A stretch of 64,000 nt of DNA from Ferruginibacter sp. HRS2-29 (GTDB lineage Bacteria > Bacteroidota > Bacteroidia > Chitinophagales > Chitinophagaceae), in contig NZ_RJUB01000144.1 of the NCBI RefSeq assembly GCF_024343615.1, positions 29,151-93,150 of the forward strand, written 5' to 3'. Below, piece by piece: positions 27,713 to 35,031 of this stretch (its first letter is position 1; each line of letters opens with the position of its first letter). Below the pieces are notes generated by a model, which saw nothing but the letters and a program-made list of their open reading frames with translations, was not told the origin of the DNA and did no database searches. Both the position numbers and the translations under genes were made by a program.

Positions 27713-28106
27713 CTTTGGAGGGTTTGCGGCGGTTTTGTTTGATCGCCGAGTTTTTTTGTTTGCTTTCGAGCCGGCGAAGTTTGGCCGCTTTGCTCACTTT
27801 AGTGGCTTTACGGGCTTTTTGTACCAGCAATGCTTTTGCCACCAGCTCGTTCATTTTTTCAATCACCAGTTGTTTATTGCCCAGCTGGCTGCGCTCAGCC
27901 TGACTTTTCACCAGCAAAAAACCATCGAGATTGATCTTGTTTTTGAGCTTTTCCGATATCCTTTCCTTTTCTTCCGGCGAAAAAAGCGAAGAATTGGCCA
28001 CCTGCCAATAACCTTCCACCATGGTTTCCACCTTGTTCACATTCTGGCCACCCTTGCCGCCGCTACGAGCCGTTTTAAATTTTATTTCGTAAGTTATATC
28101 GGGCAT
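27705..28106 (-). CDS. arfB: peptidyl-tRNA hydrolase-like ribosome-rescue factor
   Basis: 133 residues, the short single-domain form of release factors. The catalytic GGQ motif lies in SGGKGGQNVNKVET near residue 20, and the C-terminal tail is rich in lysine and arginine (KLRRLESKQKNSAIKQNRRK), which in ArfB/YaeJ enters the empty mRNA channel of stalled ribosomes. The frame is open to 28244, but ATG at 28106 gives the family start MPDITYEIKFKTARSGG. It overlaps the MbnP-like gene by 8 bases, an unusual pairing of functions, probably compaction rather than a shared job. Confidence 0.9.
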   Translation of the reverse strand: MPDITYEIKFKTARSGGKGGQNVNKVETMVEGYWQVANSSLFSPEEKERISEKLKNKINLDGFLLVKSQAERSQLGNKQLVIEKMNELVAKALLVQKARKATKVSKAAKLRRLESKQKNSAIKQNRRKPSKDD

Positions 28107-28199
28107 GATACCAAAATTACCAATAAAACAACCGAAATTGCCCCGTGACAACCTATTTATGGCGTTAATATTTCGGTAAGAACAAAAAAATATACATTT

Positions 28200-28979
28200 T
28201 TGCAGGAAACCAAACACCACTTCAATTTGAAAAATATTTATCATTCATTGAGCGAAAGGAAACAGCAGGGGAGAAAATCTTTTGCCGTACTGATCGACCC
28301 TGATAAAGTGAATGATGAGAGCATGGAGCAGCTGATCGAACTGGCGGCAGATGCCAGGGTCGACTACTTTTTCGTGGGTGGAAGCCTGGTTATTTCAAGT
28401 TATCTCGACGAATGTGTTCAGCTGATAAAAAAGCGTTGTAATATTCCCGTGATCCTGTTCCCCGGTAGTCCTTCCCAAGTGAGCAAATATGCCGATGCGT
28501 TATTATACCTGTCGCTGATCAGCGGCCGTAACCCGGAATTACTGATAGGCCAGCACGTGGTAAGCGCACCTGCGGTGAAAAAAAGCGGGTTGGAGATCAT
28601 GCCAACCGGTTATATGGTGATCGATGGAGGCGCTCCCACCACCGTTTCTTACATCAGTAATGCTTCTCCGTTACCTTCCGATAAAAACGAAATAGCGATG
28701 TGTACTGCTATGGCAGGTGAAATGCTGGGTATGCGCCTCATCTACATGGATGCGGGCAGTGGTGCCAGAAGGGCTATTTCTGAAAATATGATCGAGAAGG
28801 TAGCCTCCTGCATCGATATTCCGCTGATCGTTGGTGGCGGAATCACTACTGCCGAAAAGGCTTACCTGAACTGCAAAGCCGGTGCTGACGTGATTGTAGT
28901 AGGTAATGCGATTGAGAAGGATCCTATGCTGATAAAGGAGATCGCTGCGGCGATACACAGCGTACCGGTAATCAATTAA
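28200..28979 (+). CDS. geranylgeranylglyceryl/heptaprenylglyceryl phosphate synthase (PcrB family)
   Basis: 259 residues, TIM-barrel prenyltransferase joining a polyprenyl diphosphate to glycerol-1-phosphate. Motifs: FAVLIDPDKV, FFVGGSLV, PVILFPGSPSQVS, EIMPTGYMVIDGG, LIYMDAGSGA and PLIVGGGITTAEKA, with the phosphate-binding loop at the end (VIVVGNAIEKDP). The gene product makes ether-lipid precursors in archaea and some bacteria, including Bacteroidota; the final lipid here is unknown. The start is uncertain: TTG at 28200 or TTG at 28227, with no ATG available. It is divergent from arfB, and its stop is followed at once by a heptad repeat. Confidence 0.88.
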   Translation: MQETKHHFNLKNIYHSLSERKQQGRKSFAVLIDPDKVNDESMEQLIELAADARVDYFFVGGSLVISSYLDECVQLIKKRCNIPVILFPGSPSQVSKYADALLYLSLISGRNPELLIGQHVVSAPAVKKSGLEIMPTGYMVIDGGAPTTVSYISNASPLPSDKNEIAMCTAMAGEMLGMRLIYMDAGSGARRAISENMIEKVASCIDIPLIVGGGITTAEKAYLNCKAGADVIVVGNAIEKDPMLIKEIAAAIHSVPVIN

Positions 28980-28980
28980 A

Positions 28981-29105
28981 AATTACGAATTACGAATTAC
29001 GAATTGAATTTTTTGCGCTGCAAGATATTTACAAAATTTCCGGAAACATTTAATTACGGTTAGAATGAACCATTCGTAATCCGTAATTATTCATTCGTAA
29101 TTATT
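28981..29105. repeat. inverted heptad-repeat element (word AATTACG)
   Basis: The left arm has AATTACG three times plus one variant at 28981-29008, starting two bases after the stop of the prenyltransferase gene. The right arm has CGTAATT-type units at 29075-29102, touching the stop codon of the M28 peptidase gene (29101-29103). The spacer is about 66 bases. The same word appears at 58.97-59.06 kb. Confidence 0.7.
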
Positions 29106-30378
29106 GCTTCTCCACCCGTGCCGGCGTCTCCTTTCCACTGATGATCCCCTTGCTGCTGATAGCGATCGCTTTGATGATCTCCGCCATGTTAATCATATCG
29201 AGTGTTTCCACTTCATCTTCCTGGGTGTGATAGAATTTCTCTGTGTCCATTTTGGAAGTGCTGATGGTATGTGCAGGTACGCCCAAAGCCGCCAGGGTAG
29301 CATTGTCGGAGCGATAGAATAATTGTTGCTTCGGATACGGATCAGGCTCGAATTTAAAATTGCTGCCTGCCAAATTACCCTGTAATATTTTTCCGAAATC
29401 CGATTTGTCAAACCCGGTGATGTACGCACTGTTCTTGCCCCATTGGCTTTCGGTACCGATCATTTCGATGTTGAACATCGCGACAGCCTTATCCGCATCA
29501 ATCTGTTGGGAAAAATATTGTGAACCAAAACCGCCTGATTCTTCCGCGGTGAATGCTACAAATATTAATGTGCGCTCATTGTTTTTAAGCTTGCTGAAAT
29601 AATTGGCCAGCATGATCACTGCAGTGGTTCCGGCTGCATCGTCGTTGGCGCCGTTGTAGATGGAATCGCCGGCGGCATTGGGTTTGCCGATGCCAAGATG
29701 ATCGTAATGCCCTGAAAATATGACTACTTCTTCAGGTTTTGTTTTACCTGGTAAAACACCCACCACATTTGCAAGGGAAGAAGTAGTTATTTTGTGGCGG
29801 ACAGTAAAACTGAATGTTTTAGGCGCTTCATCAGTCAGCACAAAAATAACCGGCGCTTTGGTTTCAAAAGTTTCGCCTTTGAGGCGTTTGAGGCGCAGGA
29901 AATTTTTAGCATAGCTGCTTCCAACAAAAATGACGGCAGGGTGATTTTTTTGAATGGCTTCGTATCCTGCTTTGACCAGGTTTAGACCCGAATCCAATAC
30001 CAGTTGTATGTAACCCGATCTTTCATTGATATCAAGGAGAGAATCTCCGGTAACCGCAATGATATTTTCCGGCAATACTGCCTGGTTATTTAGTGTTCCG
30101 CTTGCGGAAATAAGGGTCGCTTTCTGCATGGTGAAAGGCTGACGGTAACTGGTAAGCCCGTTGAGATATTTCAGCCCGCTCTTTTTAAATTCCGAAGCGA
30201 TGAAATCTGCAGCCTTATCTATGGATGGCGTGAATGGTTTCCTGCCCTGCATTTCATCAGAAGCGAGGGTACGTTCAATCCTCTCCACTTCTTTCGCATT
30301 GATAAGTTTATCAATATTTTGAGCAAACGAAAAATTTGCAATAGTGAGCAAGGCTCCGGCAAGTAAAAAACCTTTCAT
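29101..30378 (-). CDS. secreted M28-family metallopeptidase (aminopeptidase)
   Basis: 425 residues. A signal peptide ends near FSFAQ. The co-catalytic zinc site of M28 is visible: SGHYDHLGIG (H and following D), GANDDAAGTTAVI (bridging D), FVAFTAEESGGFGSQYF (catalytic E and ligand E), FNIEMIG and SDNATLAALGVPAHTI near the end. A protease-associated-type insertion around 100-200 separates the N-terminal part. It removes N-terminal residues from peptides outside the inner membrane. It is a single minus-strand gene; the LytT/LytS pair follows it downstream across a 24-base gap filled by a short heptad run. Confidence 0.9.
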   Translation of the reverse strand: MKGFLLAGALLTIANFSFAQNIDKLINAKEVERIERTLASDEMQGRKPFTPSIDKAADFIASEFKKSGLKYLNGLTSYRQPFTMQKATLISASGTLNNQAVLPENIIAVTGDSLLDINERSGYIQLVLDSGLNLVKAGYEAIQKNHPAVIFVGSSYAKNFLRLKRLKGETFETKAPVIFVLTDEAPKTFSFTVRHKITTSSLANVVGVLPGKTKPEEVVIFSGHYDHLGIGKPNAAGDSIYNGANDDAAGTTAVIMLANYFSKLKNNERTLIFVAFTAEESGGFGSQYFSQQIDADKAVAMFNIEMIGTESQWGKNSAYITGFDKSDFGKILQGNLAGSNFKFEPDPYPKQQLFYRSDNATLAALGVPAHTISTSKMDTEKFYHTQEDEVETLDMINMAEIIKAIAISSKGIISGKETPARVEKQ

Positions 30379-30380
30379 TC

Positions 30381-30401
30381 TTCATTTTTAATTCTTAATT
30401 G
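30381..30401. repeat. short heptad run (word TTAATTC), single arm
   Basis: Three 7-bp units (TTCATTT, TTAATTC, TTAATTG) fill the gap between the M28 start and the stop of the LytTR regulator gene. There is no partner arm; its word is close to that at 46.6-46.7 kb. Confidence 0.45.
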
Positions 30402-30402
30402 A

Positions 30403-31134
30403 CTACAGGCTCATCATTTCCTTGAACTTCACCGCCTGCCTTCTGCTGACTTCTATTTTTTCGCCGGCCCTGAGATCCAGCAGCAGCCCGCCATTGAAGT
30501 AAGGCTCTACTTTTTCTATCATCCTCAGGTTAACGATATGTTTACGGTTTGCCCTGAAAAACACTTTTTCATCCAGGCGTTCTTCCAATGCATTCAGCGA
30601 TTTTAAGATCAATGGTTTGTTGGTGCCGAAGAAAACTTTTGCGTAATTGCCTACGCTTTCAAATAAACGTACTTCCGATAATTTTACAAACCAGCACCGT
30701 TCGCCATCTTTTACAAAAACCTGGTCGTTCTCGCTCAGCATTCCACGGTTCACACCGGCAATGGAAGCGGCCATTTCTTTCTCTTCTGCCAGCTGTAATT
30801 TATGTAAAGCATCTACCAGGCGCTTCGGCTCTACCGGTTTCATCAGGTAATCGAGTGCGTTCACTTCAAATGCTTTTAGGGCAAATTCATCGTAAGCCGT
30901 GGTGAAGATCACGTGTGGCGCACGGTCCAGCTCCGTGAGCATATCAAAACCGGTTTTGCCGGGCATCTGTATATCTAAAAATATGAGGTCGGGCATCAGC
31001 TGCTCGATCTTCTCGATCCCTTCGGCGGCATTGGCAGCTTCACCCACTACTTCTATTTCGGGAAAATCGGATAATAGTTTTTTTAACTCATTTCTTGCAA
31101 GCCTTTCATCATCGATAATAATAGCTTTGTGCAT
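30403..31134 (-). CDS. LytTR-family response regulator
   Basis: 243 residues. The receiver domain begins HKAIIIDDERLARNEL, with phosphoacceptor D54 in LIFLDIQMPG and lysine in LMKPVEP. The C-terminal LytTR DNA-binding domain has VFVKDGERCWFVKLSEVRLFESVGNYAKVFF and FFRANRKHIVNLRMIEKVEPYF. It is the output partner of the adjacent sensor kinase, 33 bases upstream in the same direction. Targets are unknown; in related bacteria such pairs govern cell-surface and autolysis functions. Confidence 0.92.
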   Translation of the reverse strand: MHKAIIIDDERLARNELKKLLSDFPEIEVVGEAANAAEGIEKIEQLMPDLIFLDIQMPGKTGFDMLTELDRAPHVIFTTAYDEFALKAFEVNALDYLMKPVEPKRLVDALHKLQLAEEKEMAASIAGVNRGMLSENDQVFVKDGERCWFVKLSEVRLFESVGNYAKVFFGTNKPLILKSLNALEERLDEKVFFRANRKHIVNLRMIEKVEPYFNGGLLLDLRAGEKIEVSRRQAVKFKEMMSL

Positions 31135-31167
31135 GGTACAATTGAAATTTGGTCGTTAGTGAATTGG

Positions 31168-32223
31168 TTATAAGATACTGGCTACAGGCATGATCACCCT
31201 CGATTCCACCATGTTACCGTTAATGTCCTGTATCTCAAAATGTGCTTTGCCGTTGTATAAAAGATTCAGCCTGTCCTGCGTGCTTTTGATGCCGAAACCT
31301 TCCGTATTCGAATCCAGCGAACCATTGAGCCTGCCTGAATTCTGCACGGTCAGCTCGTGGTGATCGTTTTTAAAAAAAGAAGTGATGCGGATGGTTCCGC
31401 CACGTATCTGCTTGCTGATGCCATGCTTGATGGCATTTTCCACCAGGGTCTGCAGCATCATCGGTGGTATCGGTTGTTGTAATGTGTCAGGATCTATTTC
31501 GATATCGATCTGCAGCCTTTCTTCAAAACGCATATGTTCGAGTGCGAGATAATCTTTTACGATGTTGATCTCCTGTTGCAGCGGCACGGTTTCCTGTTTT
31601 TCGGCACGCATGCTGCTGCGCAAAATATTGCTGAGTTCGGTGATCGCGGTCCTTGCCCTTTCCGGATTTTCATCTACCAGGGCACGGATGCTGTTCAGGG
31701 CATTAAAGATGAAATGCGGATTGATATGTGATTTGATGGTTTTGAGTTCCAGTGATTTTACCAGCGCTTCCAGCCGGAAAGTATCGAGCTCACGGTTGCG
31801 GTTTTTTTCTACATGATGATAGATGAAATAGATGAAATTCCACATCAGCATCAGCCAGAGCGCATTGAAGCTGCTGATGAAAAGGCGTTGGGCTGCTGTG
31901 TATTTTTCCGCCCGTTCAGGGTTGTATTTCAGCAGGGCATCGATCCCTTCTGAAGCCACGCCGAATATGATGGAAAAAATGAACGTGAGCAGGATGAAAT
32001 GCAGCACCTGTTTTTTTAGCGATTTGTTGAGCAGCCTGAAATGGTGGATGCACAAACGCATGACATGCGTAATGGCCAGCCCCGTGATGCAGGTGAGTAT
32101 CAGGCTTTTGATATACAGGTGATCGGCTTTGCCGAAAGTCGTTACAAAAAAGATACTGATACCAATATTCACCGACCATCCGATGATCTGGCACCACCAG
32201 TATTTTGAGATTTTATTTAGCAT
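31168..32223 (-). CDS. LytS-like membrane sensor histidine kinase
   Basis: 351 residues. The N-terminal part has four hydrophobic segments (IIGWSVNIGISIFFVTTF; LILTCITGLAITHV; VLHFILLTFIFSIIFG; SFNALWLMLMWNFIYFIY). The kinase core of the His_kinase family follows: LKTIKSHINPHFIFNALNSIRALV with the phosphorylated histidine in SHINPHF, and the ATPase part with MMLQTLVENAIKHGI and GFGIKSTQDRLNLLY. There is no separate periplasmic sensor domain, so it may sense membrane state or a lipophilic signal. It forms a two-gene operon with the LytTR regulator. Confidence 0.92.
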   Translation of the reverse strand: MLNKISKYWWCQIIGWSVNIGISIFFVTTFGKADHLYIKSLILTCITGLAITHVMRLCIHHFRLLNKSLKKQVLHFILLTFIFSIIFGVASEGIDALLKYNPERAEKYTAAQRLFISSFNALWLMLMWNFIYFIYHHVEKNRNRELDTFRLEALVKSLELKTIKSHINPHFIFNALNSIRALVDENPERARTAITELSNILRSSMRAEKQETVPLQQEINIVKDYLALEHMRFEERLQIDIEIDPDTLQQPIPPMMLQTLVENAIKHGISKQIRGGTIRITSFFKNDHHELTVQNSGRLNGSLDSNTEGFGIKSTQDRLNLLYNGKAHFEIQDINGNMVESRVIMPVASIL

Positions 32224-32309
32224 AATCGGCAGTAAAGCTATTTATTTAATCCTTAAAAAACCAGCCCCTTTTATTAATGGCGAAATGGTAGGGTGAAAGG
32301 CGGTTGAAA

Positions 32310-32398
32310 GTTAGGAGTGATGAGTGATGGAATATAAGTTAACACTATTCTATAGCTTATAACTCATAACCCATAACTTATAACTTATAACTCATTAT
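32310..32398. repeat. heptad-repeat run upstream of ruvB (word TTATAAC)
   Basis: Six 7-bp units of the form NNATAAC run at 32357-32398, ending 9 bases before the ruvB start. A weaker run of opposite sense (GTTAGGA, GTGATGA, GTGATGG, AATATAA) occupies 32310-32337. It lies between divergent starts, not after stop codons, so it cannot be only a terminator. Confidence 0.6.
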
Positions 32399-32407
32399 TT
32401 TTACACC

Positions 32408-33442
32408 ATGAACCCCAATCTCAACAACGATGCTGGCCGCCTGAGTGCTGCGGATAAGGAATTCGAGAATAACATCCGGCCGGGTGCCATCAGCCAGTTC
32501 AGCGGACAGCAACAGATCATAGAGAATCTTACGATATTCATAAAAGCCTCTAAATTAAGGGGGGAGGCATTGGATCATATCTTATTTCATGGCCCCCCGG
32601 GATTGGGAAAAACGACGTTGAGCCGCATCATCGCCAATGAAATGGGAGTGAATATCAAGGAAACCAGCGGGCCGGTGATTGAAAAACCCGGAGATCTTGC
32701 CGGATTGCTTACGAATCTCGAACCGAATGATGTATTATTCATTGATGAGATCCATCGCCTGAGTACTGTTGTGGAAGAGTACCTGTATGCAGCGATGGAG
32801 GATTACCGGATCGATATCATGATTGACAGCGGCCCCAATGCACGTACGGTACAACTGAACCTCAACCCATTTACCCTGGTGGGTGCTACCACCCGCAGTG
32901 GATTGCTCACGGCACCTTTGCTGAGCAGGTTCGGCATCAAAAGCCGGCTGGAATATTATGATACAGAAACGATCAGGAACATCTTATTACGCAGTTCAGG
33001 AATACTGAACACCAAAATAACCAGCGATGCCGCTATGGAAATTGCCGGCAGGAGCCGTGGCACACCTCGTATAGCCAACGGACTTCTCCGCAGGGTGCGT
33101 GACTTTGCACAGGTTATCGGCAATGGCGTAATAGACATGAGCATCACCGAGCATTCTCTCCGGGCGCTGAATGTGGATGCTTACGGCCTGGATGAAATGG
33201 ATAACCGCATACTTACCACTATCATCGATAAGTTCAAAGGTGGGCCGGTGGGTATCACCACTATTGCTACGGCAGTGGGGGAAGAGCCTGGTACGATCGA
33301 GGAAGTGTACGAACCTTTCCTCATAAAAGAAGGATTTATCATGCGTACTGCCCGGGGCCGCGAAGTGACGGAAAAAGCCTACAGGCATTTAAAAAGAGTG
33401 CCGCACATTGGCAGTAGTCAGAATAACCTGTTTTCACAATAG
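32408..33442 (+). CDS. ruvB: Holliday junction branch-migration ATPase RuvB
   Basis: 344 residues, full length. Walker [10 protein letters not shown] at 62-70, Walker B DEIHRL at 113-118, sensor 1 in LVGATTRSG and the arginine finger region LLSRFGI are all present. The C-terminal winged helix ends [13 protein letters not shown]. With RuvA it drives branch migration of Holliday junctions. ruvA and ruvC are not adjacent, as is usual in this phylum. A 36-base near-copy of the coding end recurs at 33939-33974. Confidence 0.97.
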   Translation: MNPNLNNDAGRLSAADKEFENNIRPGAISQFSGQQQIIENLTIFIKASKLRGEALDHILFHGPPGLGKTTLSRIIANEMGVNIKETSGPVIEKPGDLAGLLTNLEPNDVLFIDEIHRLSTVVEEYLYAAMEDYRIDIMIDSGPNARTVQLNLNPFTLVGATTRSGLLTAPLLSRFGIKSRLEYYDTETIRNILLRSSGILNTKITSDAAMEIAGRSRGTPRIANGLLRRVRDFAQVIGNGVIDMSITEHSLRALNVDAYGLDEMDNRILTTIIDKFKGGPVGITTIATAVGEEPGTIEEVYEPFLIKEGFIMRTARGREVTEKAYRHLKRVPHIGSSQNNLFSQ

Positions 33443-33938
33443 TATTCCGATCTACCTCAACCAAACAGGCCAGGTCTTTTATTTATGGTGACTTAACCTT
33501 TCCTGTGACGGTCGGAAGAAAGTACTCTTGCCTATTTCGGCCATGGCAGTCTGACTGATACGGTAGATATTTCGGAATTTTTCGAATATTTTCGTCCTGA
33601 TGGTTTTCTGAATTTTATAAAATGCATTTTTTAGAGAGGGGCGTGACAGGTAAAAAATTTCTTTTTTTTTCACGTTTTTCGTGACATTTTTTTACTTTTT
33701 TCATACCTGTCACGCCCTGTTCTTTTTTGAAATCAAAGGAACACAATTGCAATAACCCAGACAAGTGATTGCAGCAAAAAATAAGTTGAAGATATATTCA
33801 GGGTAACTAGTGGCTAATACGATATATCATGTCAGAATTCGCCTGCCGCGAAAACCCGGCGACTGAGTACATTCTGTAATCAATAATAGTTTTTCAGGAG
33901 GTCAATACAATCAAAAATCTATCCAATAGGTTTATAAT
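33443..33938. other. gap without a convincing protein gene; possible structured RNA
   Basis: About 500 bases. Reading frames are short and poor: a 64-codon minus-strand frame at 33479-33673 is lysine-rich and lies across the hairpin, and a 16-codon frame at 33829-33879 (MSEFACRENPATEYIL) has no support. The main feature is the nested hairpin at 33639-33717. No match to tmRNA, RNase P RNA, 6S RNA or SRP RNA could be recognised by eye. Confidence 0.5.
33639..33717. other. nested hairpin, candidate structured RNA or regulatory DNA
   Basis: GGGCGTGACAGGTA (33639-33652) pairs perfectly over 14 bp with TACCTGTCACGCCC (33704-33717). The 51-base loop is mostly T and contains a second stem, TCACG / CGTGA (33670-33674 and 33680-33684). 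The word GTGACAGG/CCTGTGAC also occurs near 33498-33508 as CCTGTGACGG. There is no T tract after the outer stem that would make it a simple terminator. Confidence 0.55.
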
Positions 33939-33941
33939 AAA

Positions 33942-33965
33942 GAGTGCCGCACATTGGCGGCACTC
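33942..33965 (-). terminator. terminator of the OmpR-type regulator gene
   Basis: GAGTGCCGC (33942-33950) pairs perfectly with GCGGCACTC (33957-33965) around a 6-base loop. On the minus strand it is followed by CTTTATTATAAA. It lies 25 bases past the regulator stop. Confidence 0.75.
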
Positions 33966-33990
33966 AGCATACTTTATCTGGCGGGCGAAA

Positions 33991-34689
33991 TTATTCGGAA
34001 ACTACCAGCCTGAAACCATTTCCGTGAATGTTCACGATCTCAAGATGGCTGTCTTCTTTTAAATATTTACGCAGCTTAGCAATGTATACGTCCATGCTGC
34101 GGCCATTGAAATAAGTATCGCTGCCCCAGATCTTTTTGAGGGCGGCTTCACGCGGCAGAAGGTCATTTTTATATTCGGCCAGCATTTTCAGCAATTCGTT
34201 TTCCTTTGGAGAAAGCGTCTGCACTTTTCCGTTCACGGTCAGTTCACGCAACCTCGGATTGAAATGATAAGAACCAAGGTCGAATTCGGCATTTACTTCT
34301 TCGCGGTGAATTTCTTCATTGCGTTTCAGGATCGCTTTTATTTTATGGAGTAATACTTCGCTGTCGAAAGGTTTGGTGATATAATCGTCCGCACCAAGCT
34401 TGTACCCCTGGATGATATCGTCTTTCATCGTTTTTGCGCTGAGGAAAAATAACGGCACATCCGGGTTGATATCCCTGATCTCTTCCGCTACTGTAAATCC
34501 ATCCATATTCGGCATCATTACATCCAGCAGGCAGATGTCAAATTTTTCTCTTTGAAATGCGGCAAGCCCCAGGCGTCCATCTCTTTCCAGTGTCACATCG
34601 TAGTCGTTCAATTCCAGGTAATTCTTCAATACCATTCCAAGGTTTGTGTCGTCTTCGCACAATAAAATTTTGGGTTTAGCTGCTTCCAT
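33991..34689 (-). CDS. OmpR-family response regulator (RprY-like)
   Basis: 232 residues. The receiver domain has the acidic pocket CEDD (11-14), phosphoacceptor D56 in CLLDVMMPNMDG, and lysine in YITKPFDSE. The C-terminal winged helix has LSPKENELLKMLAEYKN, LKKIWGSDTYFNGRSMDVYIAKLRKYL and VNIHGNGFRLVV, as in OmpR/PhoB. It resembles RprY of Bacteroides in length and sequence style. No histidine kinase is adjacent, so its partner is elsewhere. It is a single-gene unit with its own terminator. Confidence 0.9.
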   Translation of the reverse strand: MEAAKPKILLCEDDTNLGMVLKNYLELNDYDVTLERDGRLGLAAFQREKFDICLLDVMMPNMDGFTVAEEIRDINPDVPLFFLSAKTMKDDIIQGYKLGADDYITKPFDSEVLLHKIKAILKRNEEIHREEVNAEFDLGSYHFNPRLRELTVNGKVQTLSPKENELLKMLAEYKNDLLPREAALKKIWGSDTYFNGRSMDVYIAKLRKYLKEDSHLEIVNIHGNGFRLVVSE

Positions 34690-34798
34690 GTTCTATTAGT
34701 TTATTTACAAATAAAATTAATTCATTATTGTTACTGCTAATATAATGCCTAATTTTTTGTTAACCTTGAAATAATTAAGATTGATAATAAGGAAGAAA

Positions 34799-34965
34799 GA
34801 TCACGGATTTCAAATTGATAAAGGCGATTGCACAGATTATTTGCTTCGCAAATTTTACGACTCCAAACACATGGATATTTTTGAAACTTAAATGAATGCA
34901 TTTTGTTTTTTGCGTAGCAAAAAAGAATCCGTGTAATTGCCTTTATCAATTTGAAATCCGTGATC
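34799..34965. repeat. about 167-bp inverted repeat with 40-bp arms
   Basis: The left arm (34799-34838), starting GATCACGGATTTCAAATTG, matches the reverse complement of the right arm (34926-34965) at 37 of 40 positions. Inside lies a small hairpin TTTGCTTCGCAAA. It has no open reading frame, no target-site duplication that I can see, and no 7-bp phase. It stands between the divergent or unrelated regulator start and the M16 gene terminator. It may be a MITE-like or REP-like element. Confidence 0.75.
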
Positions 34966-34983
34966 AGGTTTTCCGTATCCCAA

Positions 34984-35016
34984 TAAAAAAGCCACTCATT
35001 TCGAGTGGCTTCCTTT
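34984..35016 (-). terminator. terminator of the M16 gene pair
   Basis: GCCACTC (34991-34997) pairs perfectly with GAGTGGC (35003-35009) around 5 bases, flanked by A and T runs. On the minus strand it ends in a run of T and lies 16 bases past the stop of the M16 gene. Confidence 0.85.
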
Positions 35017-35031
35017 TATCTTTTGATGATC

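Larger units (their letters stand above)
33393..33974. repeat. 36-bp direct repeat bracketing a 0.5 kb gap after ruvB
   Basis: The 20-base block AAAGAGTGCCGCACATTGGC occurs identically at 33393-33412 (inside ruvB) and 33939-33958. The following 16 bases still match at 12 positions. The second copy also forms the 5' half of the terminator of the response regulator gene. Confidence 0.7.

Noticed and set aside
33479..33673. 64-codon minus-strand reading frame after ruvB
   Set aside because: It crosses the nested hairpin, is dominated by lysine, phenylalanine and isoleucine from AT-rich DNA, and has no promoter box or recognisable motif.
33829..33879. 16-codon frame MSEFACRENPATEYIL
   Set aside because: Short, no start context and no conservation evidence; kept only as part of the gap description.
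33443..33938. tmRNA, RNase P RNA, 6S RNA or SRP RNA in the gap after ruvB
   Set aside because: No tRNA-like ends, tag-peptide frame, RNase P core motif or SRP GGAA tetraloop region could be matched.
34799..34965. Insertion sequence
   Set aside because: No transposase frame and no visible target duplication; at most a MITE-like or REP-like repeat.
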